DNA from: Roseovarius autotrophicus
GTDB lineage: Bacteria > Pseudomonadota > Alphaproteobacteria > Rhodobacterales > Rhodobacteraceae
DNA length: 64,000 bases
Assembly (NCBI RefSeq): GCF_018069895.1
Contig: NZ_JAGQDH010000008.1
Location: 62,001 to 126,000 of the forward strand
Direction of reading: 5' to 3'
The notes under the pieces are model-generated. The model saw nothing but the letters and a program-made list of their open reading frames with translations. It searched no databases and was not told the DNA's origin. Positions within the stretch are counted from its first letter, which is position 1. Every line of letters begins with the position of its first letter. Below, one piece after another: positions 52,200 to 61,576 of the stretch. The position numbers and the translations under genes are program-made.

Positions 52200-53216
52200 A
52201 TGCATCTCGCCCGCTTTCCCCGCCATTTTCTTGCCCATCTGCCGACCCCGCTGGAACGTCTCGACCGGCTCAGCGCCGAGTTGGGTGGCCCGGAAATCTG
52301 GATCAAGCGCGACGATTGCACCGGGCTCTCGACCGGGGGCAACAAGACCCGCAAGCTTGAGTTCCTGATGGCCGAGGCCGAGGCGCAGGGCGCCGATATG
52401 GTAATGACGCAAGGCGCCACGCAATCGAACCACGCGCGCCAGACCGCCGCCTTCGCCGCCAAGATTGGGATGGATTGCCACATCCTGCTCGAGGACCGGA
52501 CCGGCTCGAACAACGCGAATTACAACAACAACGGCAACGTGCTGCTGGATCACCTGCACGGCGCCACCACCGAAAAGCGCCCGGGCGGCGGTGACATGAA
52601 CGCCGAGATGGAGAAGGTGGCGGACCGTCTGCGCGCAGAGGGCCGCCGCGTCTATACCATTCCCGGCGGCGGCTCGAATCCCACCGGCGCGCTTGGCTAT
52701 GTCAATTGCGCCTTCGAGATGCTCGGGCAGTTCAACGACCGGGGGCTGAAAGTGGATCATATCGTCCACGCCACCGGCAGCGCGGGCACGCAGGCGGGTC
52801 TCATCACGGGGCTGAAGGCGATGAACGCGCAGATCCCGCTTCTGGGCATCGGCGTGCGCGCGCCCAAGGCCAAGCAGGAAGAGAACGTCTACAACCTCGC
52901 GTGTGCCACCGCCGAAAAACTGGGCTGCGCGGGCGTGGTCGCGCGCGAGGATGTGGTCGCCAATACCGATTACGTCGGCGAAGGTTACGGCATCCCTACC
53001 GAAGCCGGGCTGGAAGCGATCCGCATGTTCGCCGAGCTTGAGGCGATCCTGCTCGACCCGGTCTATTCGGCCAAGGGCGCGGCAGGCTTCATCGATCTCA
53101 TCCGCAAGGGCCATTTCCGGAAGGGCGAGCGGGTGGTGTTTCTCCATACCGGCGGCGCGGTCGCCCTGTTCGGGTATGACAGTGCGTTCGATTTCTCGGG
53201 CCGCTGGACGGGCTGA
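52200..53216 (+). CDS. cuyA: PLP-dependent L-cysteate sulfo-lyase / D-cysteine desulfhydrase
   Basis: A 338-residue fold-type II pyridoxal enzyme of the ACC deaminase/D-cysteine desulfhydrase group. It has [24 protein letters not shown] (landmark [10 protein letters not shown] with the PLP lysine near residue 51), [18 protein letters not shown], and [15 protein letters not shown]. Length and sequence are close to what I recall for CuyA, which releases sulfite and ammonia from L-cysteate in marine roseobacters. D-cysteine desulfhydrase (dcyD), releasing sulfide, is the main alternative. A sulfite exporter usually found with cuyA is not adjacent. Start 52200 follows GGAG; a strong terminator follows the gene. 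Confidence 0.75.
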   Translation: MHLARFPRHFLAHLPTPLERLDRLSAELGGPEIWIKRDDCTGLSTGGNKTRKLEFLMAEAEAQGADMVMTQGATQSNHARQTAAFAAKIGMDCHILLEDRTGSNNANYNNNGNVLLDHLHGATTEKRPGGGDMNAEMEKVADRLRAEGRRVYTIPGGGSNPTGALGYVNCAFEMLGQFNDRGLKVDHIVHATGSAGTQAGLITGLKAMNAQIPLLGIGVRAPKAKQEENVYNLACATAEKLGCAGVVAREDVVANTDYVGEGYGIPTEAGLEAIRMFAELEAILLDPVYSAKGAAGFIDLIRKGHFRKGERVVFLHTGGAVALFGYDSAFDFSGRWTG

Positions 53217-53240
53217 GACGGCCGCGACAGCCCTGATCCG

Positions 53241-53268
53241 GAAAGCCCCGCCGCAAAGCGGGGTTTTC
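53241..53268 (+). terminator. Rho-independent terminator after cuyA-like gene
   Basis: AAAGCCCCGC pairs with GCGGGGTTTT (one G-T wobble) around a short loop CGCAAA, giving a GC-rich stem flanked by A and T runs. It lies 25 bp after the lyase stop and about 60 bp before pheT, cleanly separating the two units. Confidence 0.85.
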
Positions 53269-53327
53269 CCTTGCGCGCATATCCGCTAAAGCGCGGAGAT
53301 ACCCGGCATTGCAGGCGGAAACGACCC

Positions 53328-55727
53328 ATGAAATTCACCCTCTCCTGGCTGAAAGAGCATCTCGACACCACGGCCTCGGTCGATGAAATCGCCGAGGCGC
53401 TGACCGATCTGGGCCTTGAGGTCGAAGGCGTCACCAACCCGGCGGCGCGGCTCTCGGCCTTTACCATCGGCAAGGTGCTGAGCGCCGAACAGCATCCCGA
53501 TGCCGACCGGTTGCGCGTCTGCCGGGTGGCGACGGATGCGGGCGAGGTGCAGATCGTCTGTGGCGCGCCCAATGCCCGTGCGGGCATCACCGTGGTGATC
53601 GCGCAACCCGGCACCTATGTGCCGGGGATCGACACGACCATCGGCGTGGGCAAGATCCGGGGTATCGAGAGCGCGGGCATGATGTGCTCGGAACGCGAGA
53701 TGGAGCTTGGCGACGCGCATGATGGTATCATCGAGTTGCCCTCGGGTGAGGTTGGCGAACGCTTTACCGACTGGCTGGCGGTCCATCATCCGGCCAAGGT
53801 CGATCCGGTGATCGAGATCGCGATCACGCCGAACCGGCCCGATGCGCTTGGCGTGCGCGGCATCGCGCGCGACCTGGCGGCGCGCGGCCTCGGCACGCTG
53901 CGCCCCGATAGCCCGGCCCATATCGAGGGGCAATTTCCCTGTCCCATCACCGTGACCATCGATGAGGACGCGGCGACCGAGGGTTGTGAGGTCTTTGCCG
54001 GGCGGCTCATTTCCGGGGTGCAGAACGGCCCCTCGCCCGACTGGCTTCAGGACCGCCTGCGCGCCATCGGGCTGCGGCCCATCTCGGCGCTGGTCGATAT
54101 CACCAATTTCTTTACCTATGACCGCAACCGCCCGCTGCATGTCTTCGACGCCGACAAGGTGACGGGCAATCTGCGGGTGCATCGCACGGCGGGCGGCGAA
54201 ACCCTCCTTGGCCTTGACGAGAAGGAATACACCTTTGGCCCCGGTCAGGTGGTGATCTCGGACGAGGCGGGAATCGAGAGCATCGGCGGCATCATGGGCG
54301 GGCTGGCCACCGGCTGCACGTCAGAGACGGTCAACGTCTTTCTTGAGGCCGCCGTGTGGGACCGGGTGCAGATCGCGACAACGGGGCGCGCACTCAGGAT
54401 CAACTCGGACGCGCGCTATCGCAACGAGCGCGGGATCGACCCGGCCTTCAATATGGAGGCGCTCGATCTGGCCACGCAGATGATCCTCGATCTCTGCGGC
54501 GGCGAGCCGTCCAATCGCGTCATCGCGGGCAAGGTGCCGGATGTGACCCGTGCCTACCGGCTCGATCCGGCGCGGGTGCAGTCGCTCGTCGGCATGGACA
54601 TCCCCGAAAGCGAGCAGCGCCAGACGTTGACGGCGCTCGGCTTCCGGCTTGAGGGCAACATGGCCCATGTGCCAAGCTGGCGACCCGACATTCTGGGTGA
54701 GGCCGATCTTGTCGAGGAGGTGGCGCGCATTGCGTCACTCACCAAGCTCATGGGCCGCCCGATGGCGCGTTCCCTGCCGGGCGTGCCCAAGCCGATCCTC
54801 AGCCCCGCGCAGAAGCGCGAGCAGATCGCGCGCCGCACCATGGCGAGCCTTGGCTATAACGAATGCGTCACCTACAGCTTCATCGACCACGAAGCCGCTA
54901 CGCTTTTTGGCGGCGGCGATGACGCCACCATGCTCGCCAACCCGATCAGCAGCGACCTGAGCCACATGCGCCCCGACCTGCTTCCGGGCCTCTTGCGCGC
55001 GGCGGCGCGCAATCAGGCGCGCGGCATCATGGATCTGGCGCTTTTCGAGGTGGGGCACGCCTTTCATGGCGGCGAGCCGGAAGAGCAGCATATGCAGGTG
55101 GCGGGCGTGCTCATCGGGCGCAACGGGCCGCGCGACCTGCATGGCGGCACCCGCGCGGTGGATCTCTTTGACGCCAAGGCCGATGCCGAGGCGGTGCTGG
55201 CCGCCATCGGTGCCCCCACCAAGGTGCAGATCCTGCGCGACGGGCCGACATGGTTTCATCCGGGGCGGCACGGGCGCATCTGTCTGGGTCCGAAAAAGGT
55301 GCTTGGCGTCTTTGGCGAGGTGCACCCGCGCATCCTGCGGGCGCTTGACGTGAAGGGGCCCGCCGTGGCCTTCACGCTCTATCCGGCCGAGATCCCGCTG
55401 CCGCGCAAGGCCGGCGCATCGCGCGGCGCACTTGACATCAGCGACCTGCAAGCGGTGGAGCGCGATTTCGCTTTTGTCGTCGATGCGGGTGTCGAGGCGC
55501 TCAGCCTCGTCAACGCCGCCGCCGGGGCCGACAAGACCCTCATCGAGGAGGTGCGCGTCTTTGACGAGTTTATCGGCGGCAACCTTGGCGAGGGCAAGAA
55601 ATCTCTGGCCATCACCGTGCGCCTGCAACCGCGCGAGACGACGCTCAAGGAGGCCGATATCGAGGCGGTGTCTGCCAGGATCATCGACAAGGTGACCCGT
55701 GCCACCGGTGGCACGCTGCGCAGCTGA
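53328..55727 (+). CDS. pheT: PheT, phenylalanyl-tRNA synthetase beta subunit
   Basis: A 799-residue subunit. The N-terminus KFTLSWLKEHLDTTAS and the tRNA-binding (EMAP-like) domain (about 40-150, with GKVLSAEQHPDADRLRVCRV and VCGAPNARAG as landmarks) are followed by the B3/B4 editing module, the B5 domain, a catalytic-like core (NPISSDLSHMRPDLLPGLL) and a C-terminal anticodon-binding ferredoxin domain (AVERDFAFVVD). Length is standard. No pheS is next to it: upstream stand a terminator and the cuyA-like gene, downstream a ytoQ gene, so the alpha subunit must be encoded elsewhere. GGCGGAAACGACCC precedes the ATG. Confidence 0.95.
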   Translation: MKFTLSWLKEHLDTTASVDEIAEALTDLGLEVEGVTNPAARLSAFTIGKVLSAEQHPDADRLRVCRVATDAGEVQIVCGAPNARAGITVVIAQPGTYVPGIDTTIGVGKIRGIESAGMMCSEREMELGDAHDGIIELPSGEVGERFTDWLAVHHPAKVDPVIEIAITPNRPDALGVRGIARDLAARGLGTLRPDSPAHIEGQFPCPITVTIDEDAATEGCEVFAGRLISGVQNGPSPDWLQDRLRAIGLRPISALVDITNFFTYDRNRPLHVFDADKVTGNLRVHRTAGGETLLGLDEKEYTFGPGQVVISDEAGIESIGGIMGGLATGCTSETVNVFLEAAVWDRVQIATTGRALRINSDARYRNERGIDPAFNMEALDLATQMILDLCGGEPSNRVIAGKVPDVTRAYRLDPARVQSLVGMDIPESEQRQTLTALGFRLEGNMAHVPSWRPDILGEADLVEEVARIASLTKLMGRPMARSLPGVPKPILSPAQKREQIARRTMASLGYNECVTYSFIDHEAATLFGGGDDATMLANPISSDLSHMRPDLLPGLLRAAARNQARGIMDLALFEVGHAFHGGEPEEQHMQVAGVLIGRNGPRDLHGGTRAVDLFDAKADAEAVLAAIGAPTKVQILRDGPTWFHPGRHGRICLGPKKVLGVFGEVHPRILRALDVKGPAVAFTLYPAEIPLPRKAGASRGALDISDLQAVERDFAFVVDAGVEALSLVNAAAGADKTLIEEVRVFDEFIGGNLGEGKKSLAITVRLQPRETTLKEADIEAVSARIIDKVTRATGGTLRS

Positions 55728-55742
55728 CGAAAGGAGACAATG

Positions 55743-56189
55743 ATGCTCAAGGTCTATCTCTCGGGCGAAATCCATACCGATTGGCGCGAGCAGATCATCG
55801 CCGGGGCCGAGGGGCTCGACGTGATGTTTGCAAGCCCCGTCACCGATCATGCCGCAAGCGACGATTGCGGGGTGGCGATCCTCGGCGCGGAGGCGGACAA
55901 GTATTGGCACGACCACAAGGGCGCGATGGTCAACGCGATCCGCACCCGCAAGGGGATCACCGAGGCCGATGTGGTGGTGGTGCGCTTTGGCGAGAAATAC
56001 AAGCAGTGGAACGCGGCCTTTGATGCCGGTTACGCCGCCGCACTCGGCAAATCGTTGATCATCCTGCAACAGCCCGAGCACGACCATGCGCTCAAGGAGG
56101 TCGATGCCGCCGCCCTCGCCGTGGCGCGAGAGCCCGCGCAGGTGGTGGCGATCCTGCGCTATGTGCTGGCGGGCTCGCTGCCCGGTTAA
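55743..56189 (+). CDS. YtoQ-family protein
   Basis: A 148-residue cytoplasmic protein of the YtoQ family, related to nucleoside 2-deoxyribosyltransferase-like folds. It starts LKVYLSGEIHTDWRE and includes DHKGAMVNAIRTRKGI and DVVVVRFGEKYKQWNAAFDAGYAAALGK (landmark WNAAFDAGYAAA), where the conserved acidic residues suggest a nucleotide-like ligand. The function is unknown. There are two adjacent ATGs (55740, 55743); AGGAG is better spaced for the second. It follows pheT by 15 bp and overlaps the end of the convergent acyltransferase by 4 bp. Confidence 0.85.
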   Translation: MLKVYLSGEIHTDWREQIIAGAEGLDVMFASPVTDHAASDDCGVAILGAEADKYWHDHKGAMVNAIRTRKGITEADVVVVRFGEKYKQWNAAFDAGYAAALGKSLIILQQPEHDHALKEVDAAALAVAREPAQVVAILRYVLAGSLPG

Positions 56190-57079
56190 GACGCTGCCTG
56201 ACGCTCGCCAAGCGACAGCGTATGCGCGCGCAGCCACTGCATGAAGCCGCGCGGATCGCTTTCGAGCATCGTCATGCGTTCGGCGGGAATAGGGGCGCCC
56301 ACCACCGGCTTTTGCGGGCGCTTGCAACTGCGCACCACCTCGTGCAGCAGGAGGCCCTGCCGCATCGTCGCCGAGATCCGGTTGGCCATCTGATACCAGC
56401 GCGAATTCGCACCGGGAAAGTAGATCGGCACCACCTGCGCGCCCGACCGGCGGATCATCTGCGCCGTGAACACGGCCCATTCGCGCTCGATCACCGGTCC
56501 GAACAGCGTATCGGATGACGCCACCACCCCAGAGGGAAAGACGCTGATCACGCCGCCGTCGCGCAAATGCGCCATCGCCTTGGCCCGCATTTCCACCGAT
56601 TTGCGCTGCGCCTCGGGGTCATGCGGAAAGGGCACCGGGATCATGTAGGAGGCCGCCACCTCGTCGATGCCAGTCAGAAGCGCGCGCGTCAGGATCTTGT
56701 AATCCGTGCGCCGCTTTCCGATCAGATCGGCCAGGATCATCCCGTCCACAAGGCCATGGGGATGGTTCGCCACCACCACCACCGGCCCCTCCGGCGGAAT
56801 GTTCGCCACCTCGTCGTCAGGCGTCAGCAACGGAATGCCCATCGTATCGAGCGCCGCGCGCCAAAACGCCTGTCCCGTCGGCGCACCGCTCTTCTCGAAG
56901 GCGCGGATCATGCGCAGGATCGTCAGCTTGCCCGTCATCCACTCCATCGTGCGGATGATTCTGGCGGTCGACGGATCGTCGAAACTGTTGGCATAGGTCA
57001 GGCTGCGGCGGTCATACTTGGTGAAGAGAACCTCATCCCCCCCCTCGTCGCCGGTTTGTGGCTGCGCCTTGGTGCTCAC
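56186..57079 (-). CDS. Lysophospholipid acyltransferase-family protein (PlsC-like)
   Basis: A 297-residue acyltransferase. The catalytic HX4D motif is in VVVANHPHGLVDGMIL (near residue 105), followed by a substrate-binding block VFPSGVVASSD and VVPIYFPGANSRWYQMA, as in the hemolysin/ornithine-lipid (OlsA-like) acyltransferase group. It probably acylates a lysolipid at the inner membrane; glycerolipid and ornithine lipid are both possible. It follows the PTS genes on the same strand by 38 bp. Its end overlaps ytoQ. Confidence 0.83.
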   Translation of the reverse strand: MSTKAQPQTGDEGGDEVLFTKYDRRSLTYANSFDDPSTARIIRTMEWMTGKLTILRMIRAFEKSGAPTGQAFWRAALDTMGIPLLTPDDEVANIPPEGPVVVVANHPHGLVDGMILADLIGKRRTDYKILTRALLTGIDEVAASYMIPVPFPHDPEAQRKSVEMRAKAMAHLRDGGVISVFPSGVVASSDTLFGPVIEREWAVFTAQMIRRSGAQVVPIYFPGANSRWYQMANRISATMRQGLLLHEVVRSCKRPQKPVVGAPIPAERMTMLESDPRGFMQWLRAHTLSLGERQAAS

Positions 57080-57117
57080 TCGGTCCGTTCCGTTTCGTTC
57101 TGTCAGGGGCGTGCGGC

Positions 57118-57396
57118 CTACATCTCCTCGCCAAACCGGTCGGCGACAAGCGCGGCCAGAGCGTCGGCAAGCGGTTCGGCATCGGCCCCAGTAATCTCGA
57201 CGTCAATAGTGCTTCCCCGCGCCGCTGCCAACATCAAAAGCCCCATGATGCTGTCACCCGAGGCCGATTGTCCGCCGTGAAGCACCTCTGCCTGGGCGTC
57301 AAAGCCCTCGACCACCTCGACGAACTTGGCCGCAGCGCGGGCATGCAGCCCTTTTTCGTTGACGATTTCGAGCTGCCGCCGCGTCGTTTCCGTCAT
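57118..57396 (-). CDS. ptsH: HPr, PTS phosphocarrier
   Basis: A 92-residue HPr of the regulatory PTS. The phosphorylated histidine is H18 in EKGLHARAAAKF, and the HprK target serine is S49 in SGDSIMGLLMLAAARG. No sugar permease is present; together with the EIIA and hprK nearby this is the incomplete, regulatory PTS usual in alphaproteobacteria, where HPr phosphorylation state reports nitrogen and carbon status. It lies 11 bp after the EIIA gene. Enzyme I is not in the window. Confidence 0.94.
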   Translation of the reverse strand: MTETTRRQLEIVNEKGLHARAAAKFVEVVEGFDAQAEVLHGGQSASGDSIMGLLMLAAARGSTIDVEITGADAEPLADALAALVADRFGEEM

Positions 57397-57407
57397 GGTG
57401 CGATCCC

Positions 57408-57800
57408 TTACTGCGCTGACACATTGTGACTGTCGATATACTTGCGCCCCGCCTCGAGCGCAGCCCTAACCGCGTCGGGCACCGGGCGGTGGCGGCTTTT
57501 GGCCAGCTTGATCAGCATCGGCAGGTTGGCCCCATAAAGGATTCGCCGGTTGTCAGGTTGGCAGGCGCGCAGCGACAGGTTCGATGGCGAGCCGCCGAAG
57601 ATATCGGTCACCACCACCACCCCGTCGCCCGTGTCAACGGCATCGGCGGCGGCGCAGATTTCGGCCTGCTTGTCGGCGCGGTCGTGGTCGCCCTCCACGG
57701 TTACGGCCACGATTCCACCCTGCGCGCCGACCACATGCTCGACCGCTCTCAGATACTCGCGGGCCAGCCCGCCATGCGCCACGATCACGATGCCGATCAT
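57408..57800 (-). CDS. EIIA-Man-family PTS protein
   Basis: A 130-residue mannose-family EIIA domain. The active histidine is H9 in [32 protein letters not shown] (near residue 62) is the second signature. In rhizobia the homologous protein (EIIA-Man/ManX) receives phosphate from HPr, and together they affect the ChvG/ChvI two-component system encoded just upstream. There are no EIIB, EIIC or EIID genes around, so it is regulatory. It overlaps rapZ by 4 bp. Confidence 0.92.
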   Translation of the reverse strand: MIGIVIVAHGGLAREYLRAVEHVVGAQGGIVAVTVEGDHDRADKQAEICAAADAVDTGDGVVVVTDIFGGSPSNLSLRACQPDNRRILYGANLPMLIKLAKSRHRPVPDAVRAALEAGRKYIDSHNVSAQ

Positions 57801-58708
57801 GACCGGTCACTCCCCGGCTCGCGCCGCTCGATTTCCCGATGCCTTATTGACACCGGCCAGCCCTGTTCTGCAAGCCTTGCCGTCAGCATTTCCGCAACCG
57901 CGACACTTCGGTGTTGCCCGCCGGTGCAGCCCAGACCGATCGCGAGATAGGCCTTGCCCTCGGTCTCATGCGCGGGCAGCACCAGATCGAGCAGCGCGCC
58001 AAGCCGCCCAAGGAACGCGGCAAGGCGCGGATCGGCCTCGACATGCGCGCGCACTTCGGGTGCGCGCCCGTCCAGCCCGCGCAGCGCGTCGATCCAGTGG
58101 GGGTTGCTCAGAAAGCGGCAGTCGAACACCATGTCCATGCCGCGTGGCAGGCCGCGCTTGTATGAAAACGACTGCACAGAGATCGCGAGCCGCCCTGCGC
58201 CCTCGGGCGCAAACCAGCGCGCGAGTTCCGCACGCAGGTCGTTGGGGGACATGGTCGAGGTGTCCACCATGATATCCGAGCGGGCCCGGATCGGGCCGAG
58301 CAGGTCCATCTCCTGCGCAATGCCGACTTCGGGGCTGTCGGCCGGGGACAGCGGATGGCGCCTGCGGGTCTCGGAGAAGCGGCGAAGCAGGATCTCGGGC
58401 TGGCAATCAAGGTAAAGAACCTGCATCACGCCGGGTGGAGCGAAGGCACCGCTGTCGATCACCTCGATCAGCGCCCGGGTCGAGAAATCGCGGTTGCGCA
58501 CGTCGATGCCAAGCGCCAGCGGCCGTTCCGCTCCATGCCCGTCAAGCAGACGCGGCAGGAACGACATCGGCAGGTTGTCGATCGCCTCGAAGCCCAGATC
58601 CTCAAGCACGTTGATCGCCGTGCTGCGTCCTGCGCCCGATGGGCCGGTGACCAGAACCAGCGGGCAGGGGGGCTTGGGGGGCGGGGCAGGGGTCATCTTG
58701 GTGGTCAC
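57797..58708 (-). CDS. rapZ: RapZ, RNase adapter / nucleotide-binding protein
   Basis: A 303-residue P-loop protein. The N-terminal Walker A is in [21 protein letters not shown] (landmark GPSGAGRST near residue 22), next to IDNLP, a RapZ/YvcJ hallmark; the C-terminal domain has [25 protein letters not shown] and [15 protein letters not shown]-like text ([11 protein letters not shown]). In Escherichia coli RapZ guides RNase E to the sRNA GlmZ to control glucosamine-6-phosphate synthesis; in alphaproteobacteria its job is less clear. It overlaps hprK upstream and the EIIA gene downstream by 4 bp each. Confidence 0.92.
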   Translation of the reverse strand: MTTKMTPAPPPKPPCPLVLVTGPSGAGRSTAINVLEDLGFEAIDNLPMSFLPRLLDGHGAERPLALGIDVRNRDFSTRALIEVIDSGAFAPPGVMQVLYLDCQPEILLRRFSETRRRHPLSPADSPEVGIAQEMDLLGPIRARSDIMVDTSTMSPNDLRAELARWFAPEGAGRLAISVQSFSYKRGLPRGMDMVFDCRFLSNPHWIDALRGLDGRAPEVRAHVEADPRLAAFLGRLGALLDLVLPAHETEGKAYLAIGLGCTGGQHRSVAVAEMLTARLAEQGWPVSIRHREIERREPGSDRS

Positions 58709-59157
58709 ATTTCTTCCGACAGATAGCCATCATGTCTCAGATAGAGCAGGATCGCGGCCGGAAAATAAGGAAATGGCGCGTTTTTGATCAGGGGCAGCCG
58801 AATCCCGACCAGTTCCGCGGTCTCAGGCGGTGGCAGCCGCGTTGTGGCCTCGGTGTCGAGATCGACCACAAGCGCGACCTGCACTGGCCCGGTGGCGGGC
58901 ATCTGCAGAATGCCCATGCCGCGCGCCTCGATCTTGCCATGGATCGTTTCGGGTGCCTGCGCCATCACGCGTGCTCCCTCTCGCCAGAGTCGGGTCCGGT
59001 CATCGGCCACCAAGTCTGCGCCAAGGGCCAGAAGTTGCAGTGCGAGGCCCGACTTTCCCCGCCCCGACGCACCCCTTATCAGCACCGCGCGCCCGTCGAT
59101 GGCGACGCAGCTTGCGTGAAGCACGACACCGGACCCGACAGTATCGGTGCCCCTCAT
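58705..59157 (-). CDS. hprK: HprK, short HPr kinase/phosphorylase
   Basis: A 150-residue protein corresponding only to the kinase domain of HPr kinase/phosphorylase; Firmicute enzymes have an extra N-terminal domain and are about 310 residues. The P-loop [15 protein letters not shown] is at about residues 29-43, [10 protein letters not shown] contains the general acid/base aspartates, and ARGMGILQM is the HprK signature region. It phosphorylates the serine of HPr. The short form is normal for alphaproteobacteria. It lies 5 bp after chvG and overlaps rapZ. Confidence 0.91.
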   Translation of the reverse strand: MRGTDTVGSGVVLHASCVAIDGRAVLIRGASGRGKSGLALQLLALGADLVADDRTRLWREGARVMAQAPETIHGKIEARGMGILQMPATGPVQVALVVDLDTEATTRLPPPETAELVGIRLPLIKNAPFPYFPAAILLYLRHDGYLSEEM

Positions 59158-59162
59158 CGTGA

Positions 59163-60875
59163 TCAGACCGGCAGGCCCACGACAAACCGTGCTCCAAGCG
59201 GTTCGGATGTGGCATCGGCATGGGTCGGGCGGATGTTCTCTGCCCAGATCACGCCCTCATGCGCCTCGACGATCTGTTTGGATATCGCCAGGCCCAGACC
59301 GGAATTGTTTCCGAAATCACCCTCTGGCCGTTCCGAGTAAAAGCGCAGGAATATCTTCTCCAGCGCCTCGGGCGGGATGCCCGGCCCGGTATCCTCGACC
59401 ACCACCAGCACACGATTGGCGCGGTGGCGCGCCCAGATCCGGATGGCATCGCCCTCGTCGCAAAAGCTGATCGCATTGGTGATCAGGTTGACAAAGACCT
59501 GTGCCAGCCGCGCCTCCAGCCCGGTGATAAGGACCGGCTCCTTGGGGAAATCGGTGATGAATTCGATGCCCTTCTTCGCGGCCTCCTCGCCCAGATACGA
59601 GCCGAGATTGCGCAAGAGCGTGACGAGATCGAAAACCTCCTGGGTTTCCCGCACAAGTTCGCTGTCAAGCCGCGAGGCGTTGGAAATGTCACTGACCAGC
59701 CGGTCGAGACGGCGCACGTCGTGCTCGATCACCTCAAGCAGGCGCTCGCGCTGGTCCTCGCGCTTGGCAATGCGCATCGTGCCGACGGCCGAGCGCAGGC
59801 TCGCGAGCGGGTTCTTGATCTCGTGCGCCACGTCGGCGGCGAACTGCTCGTTGCTTTCGATCCGGCTGTAAAGCGCGCCCACCATGCCGCGCAGGGCGGC
59901 CGAAAGCCGACCGATCTCGTCGGGGCGCGCGGTAAGGTCGGGAATGCGGATGCGCCCGCCTGCCCCCTTGGCGCGGTTGCGATCGCGCCCGATTTCGGCC
60001 GCCGCCGCCAGGTCGGCCAGCGGGTTCGAGATGGTGGAGGCCAGAACAAGGCTCAGCCCCACCGATATCAGCGTGGCGATGAGGAACATCTCCAGGACGC
60101 GCTCTCGCTCGACGGCGGACAGCCGCGCGATCTCGCCCGAGGTATCGGCCAGCGCGATCACGCCGACCGGGGTGCCTGCCCGCATGACCGGGGCGCTTGC
60201 CGCAACGATCACCTCGGACGTGCCCCGCTCGATGCGGGCCTGTGCCCCCCCGTCGAGCGCCGTCGCCGCCATGTCGCGCAGGCGGTCGGTCATGGCCTGT
60301 TCCGGCGACTTGGCTGCTTCGGTCGCGAAGGGCCGCGAAATCACCGCCCAGATACGCGATATCAGGTCCGTCAGCGGCGTGTCCGGCAGCGATTCAACAT
60401 GGCGGGGGCGCGGCAGGTTGCCTGACTTCCGTCCCACCAGGTTGCCCTCGGCATCGAAAAGAAAAAGTTCCGTCCCCGCGCGTACAGACAGCCGCTCAAG
60501 CGTATCCGATACGTCGATCCCGTCGCCGGTGACAAGGTTGACCGGCGCGCTCTGCGGCAGGCGCGCGGCCACCACATCGGCGGTAAGAGAGGCGCGTTCA
60601 CGCAGCCCGTCGATCGTCTGATCGACCAGCGAGCTCTGGGTGCCGTTGAGATGGAGGATGCCGATCACGAGAATGTTGAGCGCGATCAGGTTGAAGGTGA
60701 CGATCTTGCGCGTCAGCGGCGAGCCGCGCAGCGACAGCCAGCCACGCCGCGCCCGCCGCGCGGTGATTTCGCTGTCCTCCACGCGATCAGGCGCGACGAA
60801 ATCGTCGCCAAGGACCAGATCGCCTTCATTTCGCGGTGGCATGTCGCGCACCTTCATCCCCTCGGCAAGGGCCAT
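59163..60875 (-). CDS. chvG: ChvG-type sensor histidine kinase
   Basis: A 570-residue membrane kinase. A basic cytoplasmic start, helix 1 (about 52-75, with LTRKIVTFNLIALNILVIG), a periplasmic sensor domain of about 190 residues (75-265), helix 2 (about 266-288), HAMP, and a kinase core with H-box AADVAHEIKNPLASLRS, N-box VNLITNAISFC and G1 box DTGPGIPPEAL. ChvG (ExoS) responds to acid or envelope stress in alphaproteobacteria and controls ChvI. Its ATG shares one base with the chvI stop (TAATG). The hprK-PTS genes follow in the same direction. Confidence 0.9.
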   Translation of the reverse strand: MALAEGMKVRDMPPRNEGDLVLGDDFVAPDRVEDSEITARRARRGWLSLRGSPLTRKIVTFNLIALNILVIGILHLNGTQSSLVDQTIDGLRERASLTADVVAARLPQSAPVNLVTGDGIDVSDTLERLSVRAGTELFLFDAEGNLVGRKSGNLPRPRHVESLPDTPLTDLISRIWAVISRPFATEAAKSPEQAMTDRLRDMAATALDGGAQARIERGTSEVIVAASAPVMRAGTPVGVIALADTSGEIARLSAVERERVLEMFLIATLISVGLSLVLASTISNPLADLAAAAEIGRDRNRAKGAGGRIRIPDLTARPDEIGRLSAALRGMVGALYSRIESNEQFAADVAHEIKNPLASLRSAVGTMRIAKREDQRERLLEVIEHDVRRLDRLVSDISNASRLDSELVRETQEVFDLVTLLRNLGSYLGEEAAKKGIEFITDFPKEPVLITGLEARLAQVFVNLITNAISFCDEGDAIRIWARHRANRVLVVVEDTGPGIPPEALEKIFLRFYSERPEGDFGNNSGLGLAISKQIVEAHEGVIWAENIRPTHADATSEPLGARFVVGLPV

Positions 60876-61576
60876 TATTCCTCGTTGTAACGATACCCGA
60901 TCCCGTAAAGCGTCTCGATGGCCGAGAATTCGGGATCGACCATCCGCAGTTTCTTGCGCAGTCGCTTGATGTGGCTGTCGATGGTGCGATCGTCCACATA
61001 GACCTGATCGTCATAGGCCACATCCATCAGCTGATCGCGGCTCTTGACGAAGCCGGGCCGCTGCGCGAGGGCCTGAAGCAGAAGGAATTCGGTCACCGTC
61101 AGGGATACGTCCTGCCCTTTCCATGTCACGGAATGGCGCAGCGGATCCATCCGCAACTCGCCCCGCTCGATCACCTTCTGATCTTCGGTCTCGGCCACGA
61201 TGCTACCAGCCACGGCCTCCTGCCGACGCAGAAGAGCGCGGATGCGCTCGACCAGAAGCCGTTGGGAAAACGGCTTTTTCACATAGTCATCGGCACCCAT
61301 GCGCAGGCCGAGAACCTCGTCGATCTCATCATCCTTCGAGGTCAGGAAAATCACCGGGATCTGCGATTTCTGCCGCAGGCGCTGCAACAGGTCCATCCCG
61401 TCCATGCGCGGCATCTTGATGTCAAGCACCGCCATGTCCGGCAAGTTCTTGGAAAAGGCGTCAAACGCCTGCTGGCCATCGTTATAGGTTTCAACCTCGA
61501 AGCCTTCAGCCTCGAGCGTCATCGAGACAGATGTCAGAATATTCCTGTCATCGTCCACCAGGGCGATTTTGGACAT
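60875..61576 (-). CDS. chvI: ChvI-type response regulator
   Basis: A 233-residue OmpR/PhoB-family regulator. The receiver domain has [14 protein letters not shown], the phosphorylated D52 in [10 protein letters not shown] and the conserved lysine in [11 protein letters not shown]; the winged helix ends with [17 protein letters not shown] and YGIGYRYNE. The sequence is strongly of the ChvI type. In relatives it governs exopolysaccharide, motility and central carbon metabolism. Here it is divergent from pckA, the recurring alphaproteobacterial arrangement, with 368 bp between the starts. It is the first gene of chvI-chvG-hprK-rapZ-EIIA-ptsH. Confidence 0.92.
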   Translation of the reverse strand: MSKIALVDDDRNILTSVSMTLEAEGFEVETYNDGQQAFDAFSKNLPDMAVLDIKMPRMDGMDLLQRLRQKSQIPVIFLTSKDDEIDEVLGLRMGADDYVKKPFSQRLLVERIRALLRRQEAVAGSIVAETEDQKVIERGELRMDPLRHSVTWKGQDVSLTVTEFLLLQALAQRPGFVKSRDQLMDVAYDDQVYVDDRTIDSHIKRLRKKLRMVDPEFSAIETLYGIGYRYNEE

